A stretch of 64,000 nt of DNA from Ignavibacteriota bacterium (GTDB taxonomy: Bacteria > Bacteroidota > Ignavibacteria > UBA10030 > SZUA-254): positions 1 to 64,000 of the forward strand of contig JANYJZ010000006.1 in the NCBI GenBank assembly GCA_025358305.1, in the 5' to 3' direction. Positions 9,387 to 17,189 of this stretch are shown here, in pieces. The notes below the pieces were generated by a model. It was not told where the DNA came from. It saw nothing but the letters and a program-made list of their open reading frames with translations, and ran no database searches. Position numbers and translations under genes: made by a program. Within the stretch, counting starts at the first letter, position 1. Each line of letters begins with the position of its first letter.

Positions 9387-9878
9387 TTACGCTGCCGGTG
9401 CTTCCGTTGCTGCCGGTGGTTCCACTGCTACGGATGCTTCCGGCGCAGGGGCATCGACCGCGGGGGCTTCCGCCGCCACGGGTGCCTTTGCTGCCGCCGC
9501 CTTCGCTTTACGGACCGACTTTCGGCGCGCCTTGCGTTCAGCGTCGCGCGTCAGTTTGTCGGCCTGGAGCGCCTGCCACTTTTCCATTTCCGCGGTGATC
9601 GTCGCTTCATCGGCGCCCTTTTTCATCAGGCCCCACTTCAGCCACAGCCCTTTACGCTGGAGGAGGCTCCGGAGCGTATCGGTCGGCTGTGCGCCGTTCT
9701 TCAGCCACGAATAGAGACGCGGTTCTTTGACCGTGATGATCATCGGATTGACGAGGGGATTGTACTGCCCGATCGCCTCGAGGAACTTACCGTTGCGCGA
9801 CGCACGCGAATCGGCAGCGACGATCTTGTAGATCGGCTGCTTCTTCTTTCCCACCCGTCGCAATCGTAATTTGACCAC
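9387..9878 (-). CDS. rpsP: 30S ribosomal protein S16 with alanine-rich C-terminal extension
   Basis: Residues 1 to about 85 are ordinary S16 (MVKLRLRRVGKKKQPIYKIV start, TDTLRSLLQRKG). The protein continues to 163 residues with a basic helix and then a low-complexity Ala/Pro/Glu tail, nearly twice the minimal S16. Such tails are common in Bacteroidota-type S16 and are probably disordered on the ribosome surface. It follows ffh by 47 bases and precedes khpA by 176 bases, the longest gap in this operon. Confidence 0.96.
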   Translation of the reverse strand: MVKLRLRRVGKKKQPIYKIVAADSRASRNGKFLEAIGQYNPLVNPMIITVKEPRLYSWLKNGAQPTDTLRSLLQRKGLWLKWGLMKKGADEATITAEMEKWQALQADKLTRDAERKARRKSVRKAKAAAAKAPVAAEAPAVDAPAPEASVAVEPPAATEAPAA

Positions 9879-9925
9879 TGGTGCTACTCCTTATGTTGAA
9901 TGGTGAACGATGTACTTCAAAACCC

Positions 9926-11251
9926 TTATCCCGGTAGGCGCATGCCCTGGAACATCCGGGGAATCTTTCCTTTGGAGAACGTTTTCATCATCTTCTGCAT
10001 ATCGCCGAACTGCTTCAAGACCTTGTTGACATCCTGCACAGAGGTACCGCTGCCGGCCGCGATCCGCTTCCGGCGCGCTCCGTTGATGATGTTCGGACGG
10101 TTCCGTTCGTCGCGCGTCATCGACTGGATGATCGCCTCGACCCGGACGAGAGCCCGGTCGTCGATCGAAGCGTTCGCCGGGAGCTTGTTCATCCCGGGGA
10201 TCATGCTCAGGACCTGCTGGAGCGACCCCATCTTCTTGATCTCGTGGAGCTGGTCGAGGAAGTCCTCGAACGTGAACTGGGACTTTCTGAGCTTCTCCTC
10301 GAGCTTCTGCGCCTTCGTCTCGTCGAAGTTCGCTTGCGCCTTTTCCACGAGGGTGACGATGTCACCCATGCCGAGGATGCGGCTGGCCATCCGTTCCGGA
10401 TGGAAGACCTCGAGCGCATCGAGCTTCTCGCCCACGCCGACGAATTTGATCGGCTTCGAGACGACGGCCCTGATCGAAATGGCCGCTCCGCCGCGCGTAT
10501 CGCCGTCGAGCTTCGTGAGGACGACGCCGTCGAAATCGAGGCGGTCGTGGAACGCTTTCGCCGTGTTGACGGCATCCTGGCCGGTCATCGAGTCGACGAC
10601 GAAGAGGATCTCGTGCGGATTGACGCGCGCCTTGATCGTCTCGATCTCTTTCATCATCTCTTCGTCGACATGGAGCCGGCCGGCGGTATCGATGATGACG
10701 ACGTCGCGTGCCGCTTTGCGCGCCTGGTCGATCGCCCCTTCGGCGATCTCCACGGCGCCCTTGCCCCGCTCGACGATGACGGGTACGCCGATCTGCTTGC
10801 CGAGCATCGCGAGCTGGTCCATCGCCGCTGGGCGGTAGACGTCGGCTGCGACGAGTATCGGCTGGCGGCCCTTCGATTTGAGCATGAGCGCCAGCTTGGC
10901 GCAAAACGTGGTCTTGCCGGAACCCTGAAGACCCGCCACCATGATGATCGTCGGGGGCATCGGAGCATACTTCATCTCCGTGTACGACGTCCCCATGAGC
11001 TTGATCAGCTCGTCATGGATGATCTTGACGATGAGCTGACCGGGGGTAATGCTCTGCAAGACTTCCTGGCCGACCGCCCGCTTGTGCACGTCCTCGACGA
11101 ACTGCTTGACGACCTTGTAATTGACGTCGGCGTCGAGGAGCACGCGGCGGACTTCCCGAAGAGACTCGGCAACGTTCTCTTCCGTGATCCTACCCTGGCC
11201 GCGAAGCCGTTTAAAGACGAGGTCGAGCTTTTGACTTAGGTCTTCAAACAT
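9926..11251 (-). CDS. ffh: signal recognition particle protein Ffh
   Basis: GTPase that binds 4.5S RNA and delivers inner membrane proteins to FtsY. The 441-residue product has the N domain (MFEDLSQKLD start), the G domain with GLQGSGKTT, DTAGRLHVDEEMM and TKLDGDTRGG, and the methionine-rich M domain beginning near GSLQQVLSMIPGMNKLP. It is the first gene of the minus-strand translation operon and has a candidate promoter about 75 bases upstream. No 4.5S RNA gene was recognised in the window. Confidence 0.97.
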   Translation of the reverse strand: MFEDLSQKLDLVFKRLRGQGRITEENVAESLREVRRVLLDADVNYKVVKQFVEDVHKRAVGQEVLQSITPGQLIVKIIHDELIKLMGTSYTEMKYAPMPPTIIMVAGLQGSGKTTFCAKLALMLKSKGRQPILVAADVYRPAAMDQLAMLGKQIGVPVIVERGKGAVEIAEGAIDQARKAARDVVIIDTAGRLHVDEEMMKEIETIKARVNPHEILFVVDSMTGQDAVNTAKAFHDRLDFDGVVLTKLDGDTRGGAAISIRAVVSKPIKFVGVGEKLDALEVFHPERMASRILGMGDIVTLVEKAQANFDETKAQKLEEKLRKSQFTFEDFLDQLHEIKKMGSLQQVLSMIPGMNKLPANASIDDRALVRVEAIIQSMTRDERNRPNIINGARRKRIAAGSGTSVQDVNKVLKQFGDMQKMMKTFSKGKIPRMFQGMRLPG

Positions 11252-11518
11252 GGGGCAGAAGGGGGTTGAATCCGCTTAAATGAGATAAAAACGCCAGGTT
11301 GAGGTCCCCGGCGCTTCGACAAAATCGCACTAAATTTACACAAAAAAAAAGAGGGAAGCAAGGGGGGAATTCCGAAGGACCCAATACCGCCAGGATCCGT
11401 TTTGTGGCAATATTCTCCATAAATTCGGGGGTGCGGGCGGTCAGCGTGACGCTCGAACTTCCCGTCATTCGGATGGCATCTGTCTGCGACAGCCCATGGT
11501 TACGGATGAGCACGACAA
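11252..11518. other. intergenic region before ffh, no gene seen
   Basis: Between the ffh start and the hairpin downstream of the metal-binding decarboxylase-like gene. Apart from the candidate ffh promoter, I see no coding sequence with a ribosome binding site or a recognisable product. A 100-codon minus-strand open frame here has unlikely composition and overlaps the ffh start. Confidence 0.5.
11333..11361 (-). promoter_or_regulatory. candidate sigma70 promoter for ffh operon
   Basis: On the minus strand TTGCTT (11356-11361), a 17-base spacer that is mostly T, and TAAATT (11333-11338). Transcription would begin near 11326, giving a leader of about 75 bases. The spacing equals that of the other promoters found in this window. 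Confidence 0.45.
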
Positions 11519-11555
11519 CGACGAAGGATGGCAGAGCCAATGCCATCCTTCGTCG
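11519..11555 (-). terminator. perfect 15-bp hairpin downstream of the ALDC-like gene
   Basis: Arms 11519-11533 and 11541-11555 are perfectly complementary, with the 7-base loop GAGCCAA on the plus strand. It begins 25 bases after the stop of the minus-strand gene ending at 11580. No clear U-tract follows on the minus strand, so termination is inferred from position and stem strength. Confidence 0.65.
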
Positions 11556-11579
11556 CGCGCGGGGGGGGTGCGGGACCTT

Positions 11580-12446
11580 CTATCTCTCGGACAGGAAGAG
11601 CCGGATCTTCCCCTTGACGAATTCCACTTCGTCAGGGTGGCCCATCATCTTCTTGTCGGCCGTCATGAGATGCATGTGAACGTAGGTGTCATGGTGCGTG
11701 AAGACGCCCTTATGCATCCGTGAAAAAAAGCCGACGAGATCGACATCCCGGTCTCGCAGTGTGTATTTCTGCTCTCCGAGATGGGCATCTTCCGGCGAGG
11801 CGACCTTCGTTCCCTTCGGCAGGTTTACCACATGGATCGACGCGTTCTTCACCGTTCCGCTCACCTTGAACGCAAACGGCCGCAGCTCGTCCTTCTGGAT
11901 CGTATCCAGGTACTTCTCGAGCTGCGAAGCGGTCGTAACGTCCTCGGGAACGGCTACTTCCTTCCACCGATCCACATGGGCATACACAAAGAACGGGGCT
12001 TTCACCTTGTACGATTCCACGACCTTCATCTCGGTGGGAGAGACGACCCTCGAGACGTATGCACTCCCATCGATGATCGTGATCTCCCCCAACAGGTATT
12101 CCACCGGGCCGAGTCCGTAGAGGTGCTCCCTTCTCGAGATCGTATCGAGGTCGATCGTGCCAAAGAGCTCGCCTTTGTGCATGACGTTCATCATCGCGCC
12201 GACGGCCTTCACCGTGTCATCGTCGGCCGGCGTTGCCCGGTCCGCTTCGGGGGTTAACTTGACCTCCTGCAGGTCCATTTTACAGACGGGACATGTTCCC
12301 GGCGCATCATAGGTCTTGGCCCCTTCGCACTTCATAGGACACTGGTACCTTTTCCCTCCGTCGGCGACAGAGCATGCCGGTGCACTCTGAGAAGCACAGA
12401 AGCAGAGCGCGACCAATGAGAGGATGAGTACAATGGAATATTTCAT
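11580..12446 (-). CDS. exported protein: heavy-metal-binding domain fused to an acetolactate decarboxylase-like domain
   Basis: A 288-residue protein. Residues 1-24 form a signal peptide. Residues 33-62 are a heavy-metal-binding (HMBD-type) module with CPMKC and CPVC (C36, C40, C52, C55). Residues about 88-275 resemble alpha-acetolactate decarboxylase (BudA): GELFGTIDL, GEITIIDGSAY and a C-terminal metal site VHMHL plus GH (H257, H259, H270). BudA converts acetolactate to acetoin in the cytoplasm, so export and fusion to a metal-binding module suggest another role. The ATG at 12446 is preceded by AAGGAATT; the upstream extension is not coding. Confidence 0.75.
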   Translation of the reverse strand: MKYSIVLILSLVALCFCASQSAPACSVADGGKRYQCPMKCEGAKTYDAPGTCPVCKMDLQEVKLTPEADRATPADDDTVKAVGAMMNVMHKGELFGTIDLDTISRREHLYGLGPVEYLLGEITIIDGSAYVSRVVSPTEMKVVESYKVKAPFFVYAHVDRWKEVAVPEDVTTASQLEKYLDTIQKDELRPFAFKVSGTVKNASIHVVNLPKGTKVASPEDAHLGEQKYTLRDRDVDLVGFFSRMHKGVFTHHDTYVHMHLMTADKKMMGHPDEVEFVKGKIRLFLSER

Positions 12447-12544
12447 GATCGAATTCCTTATAAAATGAACATACGACGAGGGCGGCAGGTCCATTCACGG
12501 CCGTACCGCTCCACTGTCATTGGGATGAATTCTCTTTGGGGCGC

Positions 12545-12598
12545 GAAAGCTGGGGACCCGACCGGAGGATCAGATCACACGGGGGGCCCCCAGCTTTC
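12545..12598 (-). terminator. long hairpin between secreted-protein genes
   Basis: GAAAGCTGGGG at 12545-12555 pairs perfectly with CCCCAGCTTTC at 12588-12598, around a 32-base loop rich in G and C. It follows the stop of the small cysteine-rich gene on the minus strand and precedes the ALDC-like gene. It lacks a U-tract. Confidence 0.5.
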
Positions 12599-12622
12599 CG
12601 GGGAGTTACCGTTGCGGGAGGC

Positions 12623-13006
12623 TTAAATCCTCAAATTGAGGTTGAGGATCTCTCGTCCGACAGGGATGGGTGAGATGAGATCTTGCAGATCGATCGTCAC
12701 AATGATCGTCGGGGGAGGCGAATCGAAAAAGACGAGACACACGGGAACAATCGGCTGAGGGGCTTTGGAGGAATAGTCTTCGGGCACGCAATGGAGGAGC
12801 GTGAGTTCCCGCGCGCCAGGATGGCCGGGAGTCTGTTGATCGCTCGTCCGCTTTGCGCATTGCTTTGCGTCTTTGTCGCACGGCGTCATCCCTCCCATGC
12901 TCGCGCATGGCTTGCGTTGCAGCGTATTCGCCAGAAAATAGGGGCATGGCTGTGCAATGCCGAGGAAACAGATCGTAAGAAGGGAGATGCGAAAGAAGCG
13001 TTTCAT
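12623..13006 (-). CDS. small cysteine-rich exported protein of unknown function
   Basis: A 127-residue product starting MKRFFRISLLTICFLGIA, which looks like a signal peptide. Seven cysteines (13, 21, 34, 43, 50, 73, 90) and short Met-rich stretches suggest disulfides or metal binding. I do not recognise the family. A weak CAGG lies upstream of the ATG at 13006; the open frame extends another 42 codons with unlikely composition. It precedes the metal-binding ALDC-like gene on the same strand, so a shared metal or copper theme is possible but unproven. Confidence 0.5.
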   Translation of the reverse strand: MKRFFRISLLTICFLGIAQPCPYFLANTLQRKPCASMGGMTPCDKDAKQCAKRTSDQQTPGHPGARELTLLHCVPEDYSSKAPQPIVPVCLVFFDSPPPTIIVTIDLQDLISPIPVGREILNLNLRI

Positions 13007-13132
13007 TCGGCCTGATGCAGTAGTACAGAAGACAGTATCATCGCCATAAGTATACGCATGGCGGATGTACGAGTTGCGTCTCCGGATGCAACCTATCGCA
13101 TAAAAGAGGCCTCTCTCCGGACAGATCGGCAC

Positions 13133-13711
13133 TTACCGTATCTTGAACGCGGCCGGCACGCGGAAGAGCACTTCCGGTATCTCTGCGTTCTCCGTGATCG
13201 TTACCGCCTTGGAGACAGAATGGATCCCCCCGGCATCACTCGCGGCGTAGAGGGTCATATGACCCCATCCGGCGAGCGTCGTCGTCGATCCGTTCTCCGT
13301 GAACTCATAGGCAAGACACTTCTTTCCCGCGATCTTCATCGGCGGGAGCTTCTTGACGGTCATCTTCGGTGTTGCCGGGGGGAGCGAGTCTCCCGCGAAG
13401 CGCGCTTCTGTGCCGAGAGCCGAGGACCCGGAGCGGTACGCAGTCGATTCTTCGTAGATGACGTTAAAGAGCTCCTTCCCATCACAGACATAGGCTTCGC
13501 GGAGGATCGCTCCCTCGTAGAGTTCCTTCCGCTCCCTTTTCCCGTAGTCGTCAAAGTAGAGGATCTGTTTCTGAGGGGCGGACTTACCGAGGATCGCGAT
13601 CGTATTCTCGAACGTGATGATACCCGACTTGAGATCGTACTTGTGCTGGGCCGAAGCGCAGGCTGATGCGAGCAGGAGGAAACAAAGGAGCGTGCAGAGT
13701 CGTGCGATCAT
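13133..13711 (-). CDS. exported hypothetical protein
   Basis: A 192-residue protein with a clear signal peptide (MIARLCTLLCFLLLASACASA, cleavage probably before QHK; a lipoprotein alternative at the second Cys fits the lipobox less well). The mature part contains beta-strand-like repeats such as GIITFENT and YFDDYGKRERKELYEG, and resembles uncharacterised periplasmic proteins that report on oxidation or metal state, but I recognise no named family. AGGAT precedes the ATG. It starts 10 bases after the trmO stop and is probably co-transcribed with it. Confidence 0.7.
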   Translation of the reverse strand: MIARLCTLLCFLLLASACASAQHKYDLKSGIITFENTIAILGKSAPQKQILYFDDYGKRERKELYEGAILREAYVCDGKELFNVIYEESTAYRSGSSALGTEARFAGDSLPPATPKMTVKKLPPMKIAGKKCLAYEFTENGSTTTLAGWGHMTLYAASDAGGIHSVSKAVTITENAEIPEVLFRVPAAFKIR

Positions 13712-13721
13712 AAATATCCTG

Positions 13722-14537
13722 TTAGGTGGTGGGGAGTTCGATCGGCGGCCAGAGCCGGTGAAATGCTTCGTGCGCCGCATGGTCATGCAATTCACCGGCA
13801 GGCCCGGCGGCAATCGCGTCGGCCCCATAGCCGCTTGCGATGCGGCGGAGCTTCACGGCCCTATCGTGCACCGCATAGTAGACGCGCCATGATTTGACGG
13901 CGAGGACGAACTCGCCAGGAGAGAGCTCTTTTGTCCGTCTCGACGGGTGCGGGAGCGGGTGCGAAGCGAGCACCGGCAAGGCGCTCTCGAGGAGATCGAT
14001 GCCGTGTTCCGACCGCAGCCAGTCGAGCTGGAGCGAGGCGAACGGGTCGACCGCGACCTCGTACCTCTCCTCCTCGGGCGGAAGCGCATCGATCCAGCCC
14101 GCGGCGGCATCCGGAAAAGCCTCCGCGTAGGGCAGGTACGGTTTGATGTCGAGAATGGGTGTTCCGTCGAGAAGATCGGGATCTTCGACGCGGATGGTCC
14201 TTCCCTCGACCCCAAGAAGCCTGCAGAGGGAGAGCCCGATGGGGTTCGGCCTGTGCGGACTGCGCGTGGCGAACAGTCCTTTGCGTTCGCTGCCTGCGCG
14301 CGGCGGCAGGACCTTGGGCGTCCACCCCTCGTTGCGGTGGAACCAGGAGAGGATCCATACACGGTCGAATCCTGCCAGATCCTCGAGCGCCTGTTCAAAA
14401 TTGGACCCGGGAAAGAGCGTAATGACCCCTTCGGGGGGCGCCTCAAGCGTGCCGGGTTGACGAGGGGTTCTATACTTCTCAGAATACGGGGTCTGCATGA
14501 CCCCTATCGGGGTGAGGGTGAATGTGGTGGGCGCCAT
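13722..14537 (-). CDS. trmO: tRNA N6-threonylcarbamoyladenosine methyltransferase TrmO
   Basis: Uses S-adenosylmethionine to methylate t6A37 in some tRNAs. The 271-residue product has the TrmO N-terminal beta-barrel with PIGVMQTPYSEKYRTPRQP, GFDRVWILSWFHRN and the hallmark RSPHRPNPIGLS, then GTPILDIKPYLPYAE. The C-terminal domain is longer than in minimal homologues. A TTGACA-N17-TACATT promoter ends five bases before the ATG, so the transcript is probably leaderless. Confidence 0.92.
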   Translation of the reverse strand: MAPTTFTLTPIGVMQTPYSEKYRTPRQPGTLEAPPEGVITLFPGSNFEQALEDLAGFDRVWILSWFHRNEGWTPKVLPPRAGSERKGLFATRSPHRPNPIGLSLCRLLGVEGRTIRVEDPDLLDGTPILDIKPYLPYAEAFPDAAAGWIDALPPEEERYEVAVDPFASLQLDWLRSEHGIDLLESALPVLASHPLPHPSRRTKELSPGEFVLAVKSWRVYYAVHDRAVKLRRIASGYGADAIAAGPAGELHDHAAHEAFHRLWPPIELPTT

Positions 14538-14542
14538 GGATA

Positions 14543-14571
14543 AATGTAACCATTAACGCCTCTCCTGTCAA
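14543..14571 (-). promoter_or_regulatory. sigma70 promoter abutting the trmO start
   Basis: Minus strand TTGACA (14566-14571), 17-base spacer, TACATT (14543-14548). The ATG of trmO begins only five bases after the -10 element, where transcription should start. Confidence 0.6.
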
Positions 14572-14587
14572 GGAGAAGGTCTGGAGG

Positions 14588-14800
14588 CTATTCCATCGTC
14601 GCCGGCGCCATCGGGGAAACCGACGGGCCTCTGGAAGAGGTGACCTCGGCAACGCTCAGCCGGACGGCGAGGGCCTTCGCCCGTACGACATCGCGCAAGG
14701 CGATGACCTTGGGGCGAAGCGCATGGACGATGAGCAAGGCCACCGCCGTGAAGGCGATGCCGTACTGCAGCTTCGAGAAGAGATCGATGAACAATTCCAT
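14588..14800 (-). CDS. possible small membrane protein
   Basis: A 70-codon open frame whose product has one hydrophobic segment (about residues 10-30, YGIAFTAVALLIVHAL) followed by a basic and then Ser/Pro-rich tail. No good ribosome binding site precedes the ATG; the upstream bases are pyrimidine-rich. I do not recognise it. It fills the 375-base stretch between trmO and the aminotransferase, in which I see no other gene. Confidence 0.35.
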   Translation of the reverse strand: MELFIDLFSKLQYGIAFTAVALLIVHALRPKVIALRDVVRAKALAVRLSVAEVTSSRGPSVSPMAPATME

Positions 14801-14912
14801 GGCATCTTGAAGGAGGAGGAAGAATCGAACGGTATGCCCACAAGATAGCGATACCGCCCCTCATGAGAGATGATGCGGCTCACACGGGCGTCGGGATCGG
14901 GTAAATTGGGTA

Positions 14913-16217
14913 CTAACGGAGTGCGGCGAGGGCCGACTTGAGGCCCGGGATCATCCGGCGCAGGTCCTCGACCGAGACCGCCCCGACCGAGAGCCTGAAC
15001 CAACCCGAATCATGGACGAGTCCGAACGCCTGGAACGGCACGACCGCAAGTCCGGCGGCGTTCAGGAGATACCGTCTGATCTCCTCGTTCGTTCGCAACA
15101 CCTCCCCCTCGGGCGTCGTCTTGCCGTTGAGATCAAAGCGTGCGCTCAGATAGATGGCGCCCATCGGGGCAGCGGTGTCGACCGGGAACCCTTCAGAGCG
15201 GAGCGTCGCGAACGCATCTGTCAGAAATCCAAGCCGCAGTTCCAGCCCCTCCTTGAGCGTGCGAAGAAACGAAGTCATTTCATCGTGGACGGCGAGGAAC
15301 CGCGCCACGGCCACCTGTTCCGCGCGGGGAGCCCAGGCGCCCACGTGGCCAAGAAGACTTCCCATCCGTGCAACGACGTCGGCCGGTCCGACAGTCCAGC
15401 CGACGCGAAGGCCCGTCGCGGCCAACGATTTCGAGACCCCGTCGATGAAGAACGTGTACGGGGCAAGCTCGGGCCGGAGCGAGATGGGGTTCTCATGCCG
15501 GGTCGCGCCAAACGTGAGCATCCAGTAGACCTGGTCGTACAGCAAATAGAGCGGCCTCTCCCCCGGTCCTCGGCGCCGGTTCTCCTCCAGGACGAGGTCG
15601 CAGATCCCTTCGAGGGCCTCGCGGGAGAACGCCGTGCCCGCGGGGTTGAGGGGTGAATTCACCGAAAGCATTCTCGCGCCCCGCACCGCGTCGGCCAAGG
15701 CCGACCGTGTCGGCAGGAACTGGTCCTCCTTCCCGCAGACGATCGGGACGGGCCTCGCGCCGACGAGATGGCAGTAATGGTTGTTGTTCCAGGAGGGGAC
15801 GGGATAGACTACCGCGTCGTCCGGATCGACGAGCGCGCGGTAGACGGCGTAGATCGAGGGCCGGGAGCCGGCGGTGATGAGGACCGAGTCCGCGCCGTAG
15901 GTCAATCCAAGCTGATCCTTGTAGAGCTGCGCGACAGCGCTCCGCAATGCGGGCATGCCGTCCGACGGCGGGTAGTTCGTCTCACCCGAGGCGATCGCGC
16001 GTTGGAGCTCCTCTTCGAGGAGTCGGGGGATGCGAAACTGCGTGGAGGAATAATCGCCGACGGTAAGGTTGCAGACCCGCTTCCCCTGCGCCGTAAGGGC
16101 GCGGATATCGCCGGAGATCTTCAGGATCTCGGAGCCGATGAGATGCTCCGCCATATAGGAGGATCGGGGGGCGGGTGCGTCCGCCGTTGCCGGCGTCGCG
16201 TTCAGCCCGATCGTCAT
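14913..16217 (-). CDS. PLP-dependent class I/II aminotransferase (aspartate aminotransferase-like)
   Basis: A 434-residue fold-type I aminotransferase. Visible family features are NLTVGDYSS near the N-terminus, ETNYPPSDGMPALR, VNSPLNPAGTAFS, the LLYDQVYW block and the Schiff-base lysine in DGVSKSLAATGLRVGW. Such enzymes move an amino group between an amino acid and 2-oxoglutarate; the exact substrate is not clear. It follows atpG by 50 bases, and the ATP synthase transcript may read into it, but no functional link is evident. Confidence 0.88.
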   Translation of the reverse strand: MTIGLNATPATADAPAPRSSYMAEHLIGSEILKISGDIRALTAQGKRVCNLTVGDYSSTQFRIPRLLEEELQRAIASGETNYPPSDGMPALRSAVAQLYKDQLGLTYGADSVLITAGSRPSIYAVYRALVDPDDAVVYPVPSWNNNHYCHLVGARPVPIVCGKEDQFLPTRSALADAVRGARMLSVNSPLNPAGTAFSREALEGICDLVLEENRRRGPGERPLYLLYDQVYWMLTFGATRHENPISLRPELAPYTFFIDGVSKSLAATGLRVGWTVGPADVVARMGSLLGHVGAWAPRAEQVAVARFLAVHDEMTSFLRTLKEGLELRLGFLTDAFATLRSEGFPVDTAAPMGAIYLSARFDLNGKTTPEGEVLRTNEEIRRYLLNAAGLAVVPFQAFGLVHDSGWFRLSVGAVSVEDLRRMIPGLKSALAALR

Positions 16218-16267
16218 GCGGGGAGAAAGCCCCCGTAGAGTGGAGAGTTCCCCTCGCAGTGCACGGG

Positions 16268-17158
16268 TCAGCCCGCCTTTTTCAATGCTTCGGCTCCGCT
16301 CACGATCTCAAGGAGTTCCTTCGTGATCGACGCCTGGCGCGCCTTGTTGTAGGTCAGCTGGAGATTGCGGATGATGTCCGTGGCGTTCGTCGTCGCGTTC
16401 TCCATCGCCGCCATTCGCGCGCCCTGCTCGGCCGCGCTGGACTCGAGGAGGATACGCCATATCTGGAAGTTCAGGTGCTTCGGTACGAGCGCCTGGACGA
16501 TCGCCTCGCTCGACGGTTCGTAGATGTAGTCCGTCCTGGACCCGCTCGCGCCGCTCTGGGGCCCGTCGACCGACGGGATCGGCAGGAGCTGGTCGATCAT
16601 GATGCGCTGCTGGGCGATCGACTTGAACTCGTTGTAGACGACGTCCACCCGGTCGTACGTCCCCGAAAGGAACCCCTGCACCGCCTCATTCACGATCGCC
16701 TGGGCATGTCCGAGCTGCAGGCCTGCAAAGATGCCGAGGTGCTTGCTCGCGATCTTGTAATTATTCTTGGCAAAGAAGTCGAACCCCTTCTTGCCGACGA
16801 TGATGAGGTGGACGTTCCCGGTCGACTGGAGTTCGGCGTAGTTCGTCCGGATGTGGTGCGCAGCGGCCTTTATGATGTTGGCGTTGAAGGCGCCGCAGAG
16901 TCCGCGGTCCGCGGTCACGACGATCACGGCGACGTTCGCATACGGACGGTTGACGAAGAGGGGGTTCTTCGTCACGTCGACGACCGCCGCGAGGTGCTGA
17001 AGGAGCTCCTTCATCTTGCGGGCGTACGGACGGGCAGCCACGACGGCGTCCTGGGCCCGGCGGAGCTTCGCCGCGGCGACCATCTTCATCGCCTTGGTGA
17101 TCTTCTGCGTGCTCTTGACACCGCTGATGCGCTGCCGTATCTCTCGAAGTGTTGCCAT
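16268..17158 (-). CDS. atpG: ATP synthase gamma subunit
   Basis: Central rotor shaft of F1. The 296-residue product begins with MATLREIRQRISGVKSTQKI and ends with the matching C-terminal helix QLTYNKARQASITKELLEIVSGAEAL. GLCGAFNANI is the conserved nucleotide-fold segment. It is the last ATP synthase gene here; beta (atpD) and epsilon (atpC) do not follow. Confidence 0.97.
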   Translation of the reverse strand: MATLREIRQRISGVKSTQKITKAMKMVAAAKLRRAQDAVVAARPYARKMKELLQHLAAVVDVTKNPLFVNRPYANVAVIVVTADRGLCGAFNANIIKAAAHHIRTNYAELQSTGNVHLIIVGKKGFDFFAKNNYKIASKHLGIFAGLQLGHAQAIVNEAVQGFLSGTYDRVDVVYNEFKSIAQQRIMIDQLLPIPSVDGPQSGASGSRTDYIYEPSSEAIVQALVPKHLNFQIWRILLESSAAEQGARMAAMENATTNATDIIRNLQLTYNKARQASITKELLEIVSGAEALKKAG

Positions 17159-17189
17159 GTTCCGTGTCCGTCAGGTGCGCGTGATGTGA

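Noticed and set aside
11244-11546. 100-codon minus-strand frame before ffh
   Set aside because: It overlaps the ffh start, runs through the ffh promoter and the hairpin, and its product resembles no protein.
14522-14848. 108-codon plus-strand frame opposite the small membrane protein candidate
   Set aside because: Arg-rich shadow-like composition with no ribosome binding site, and it overlaps the trmO start on the other strand.
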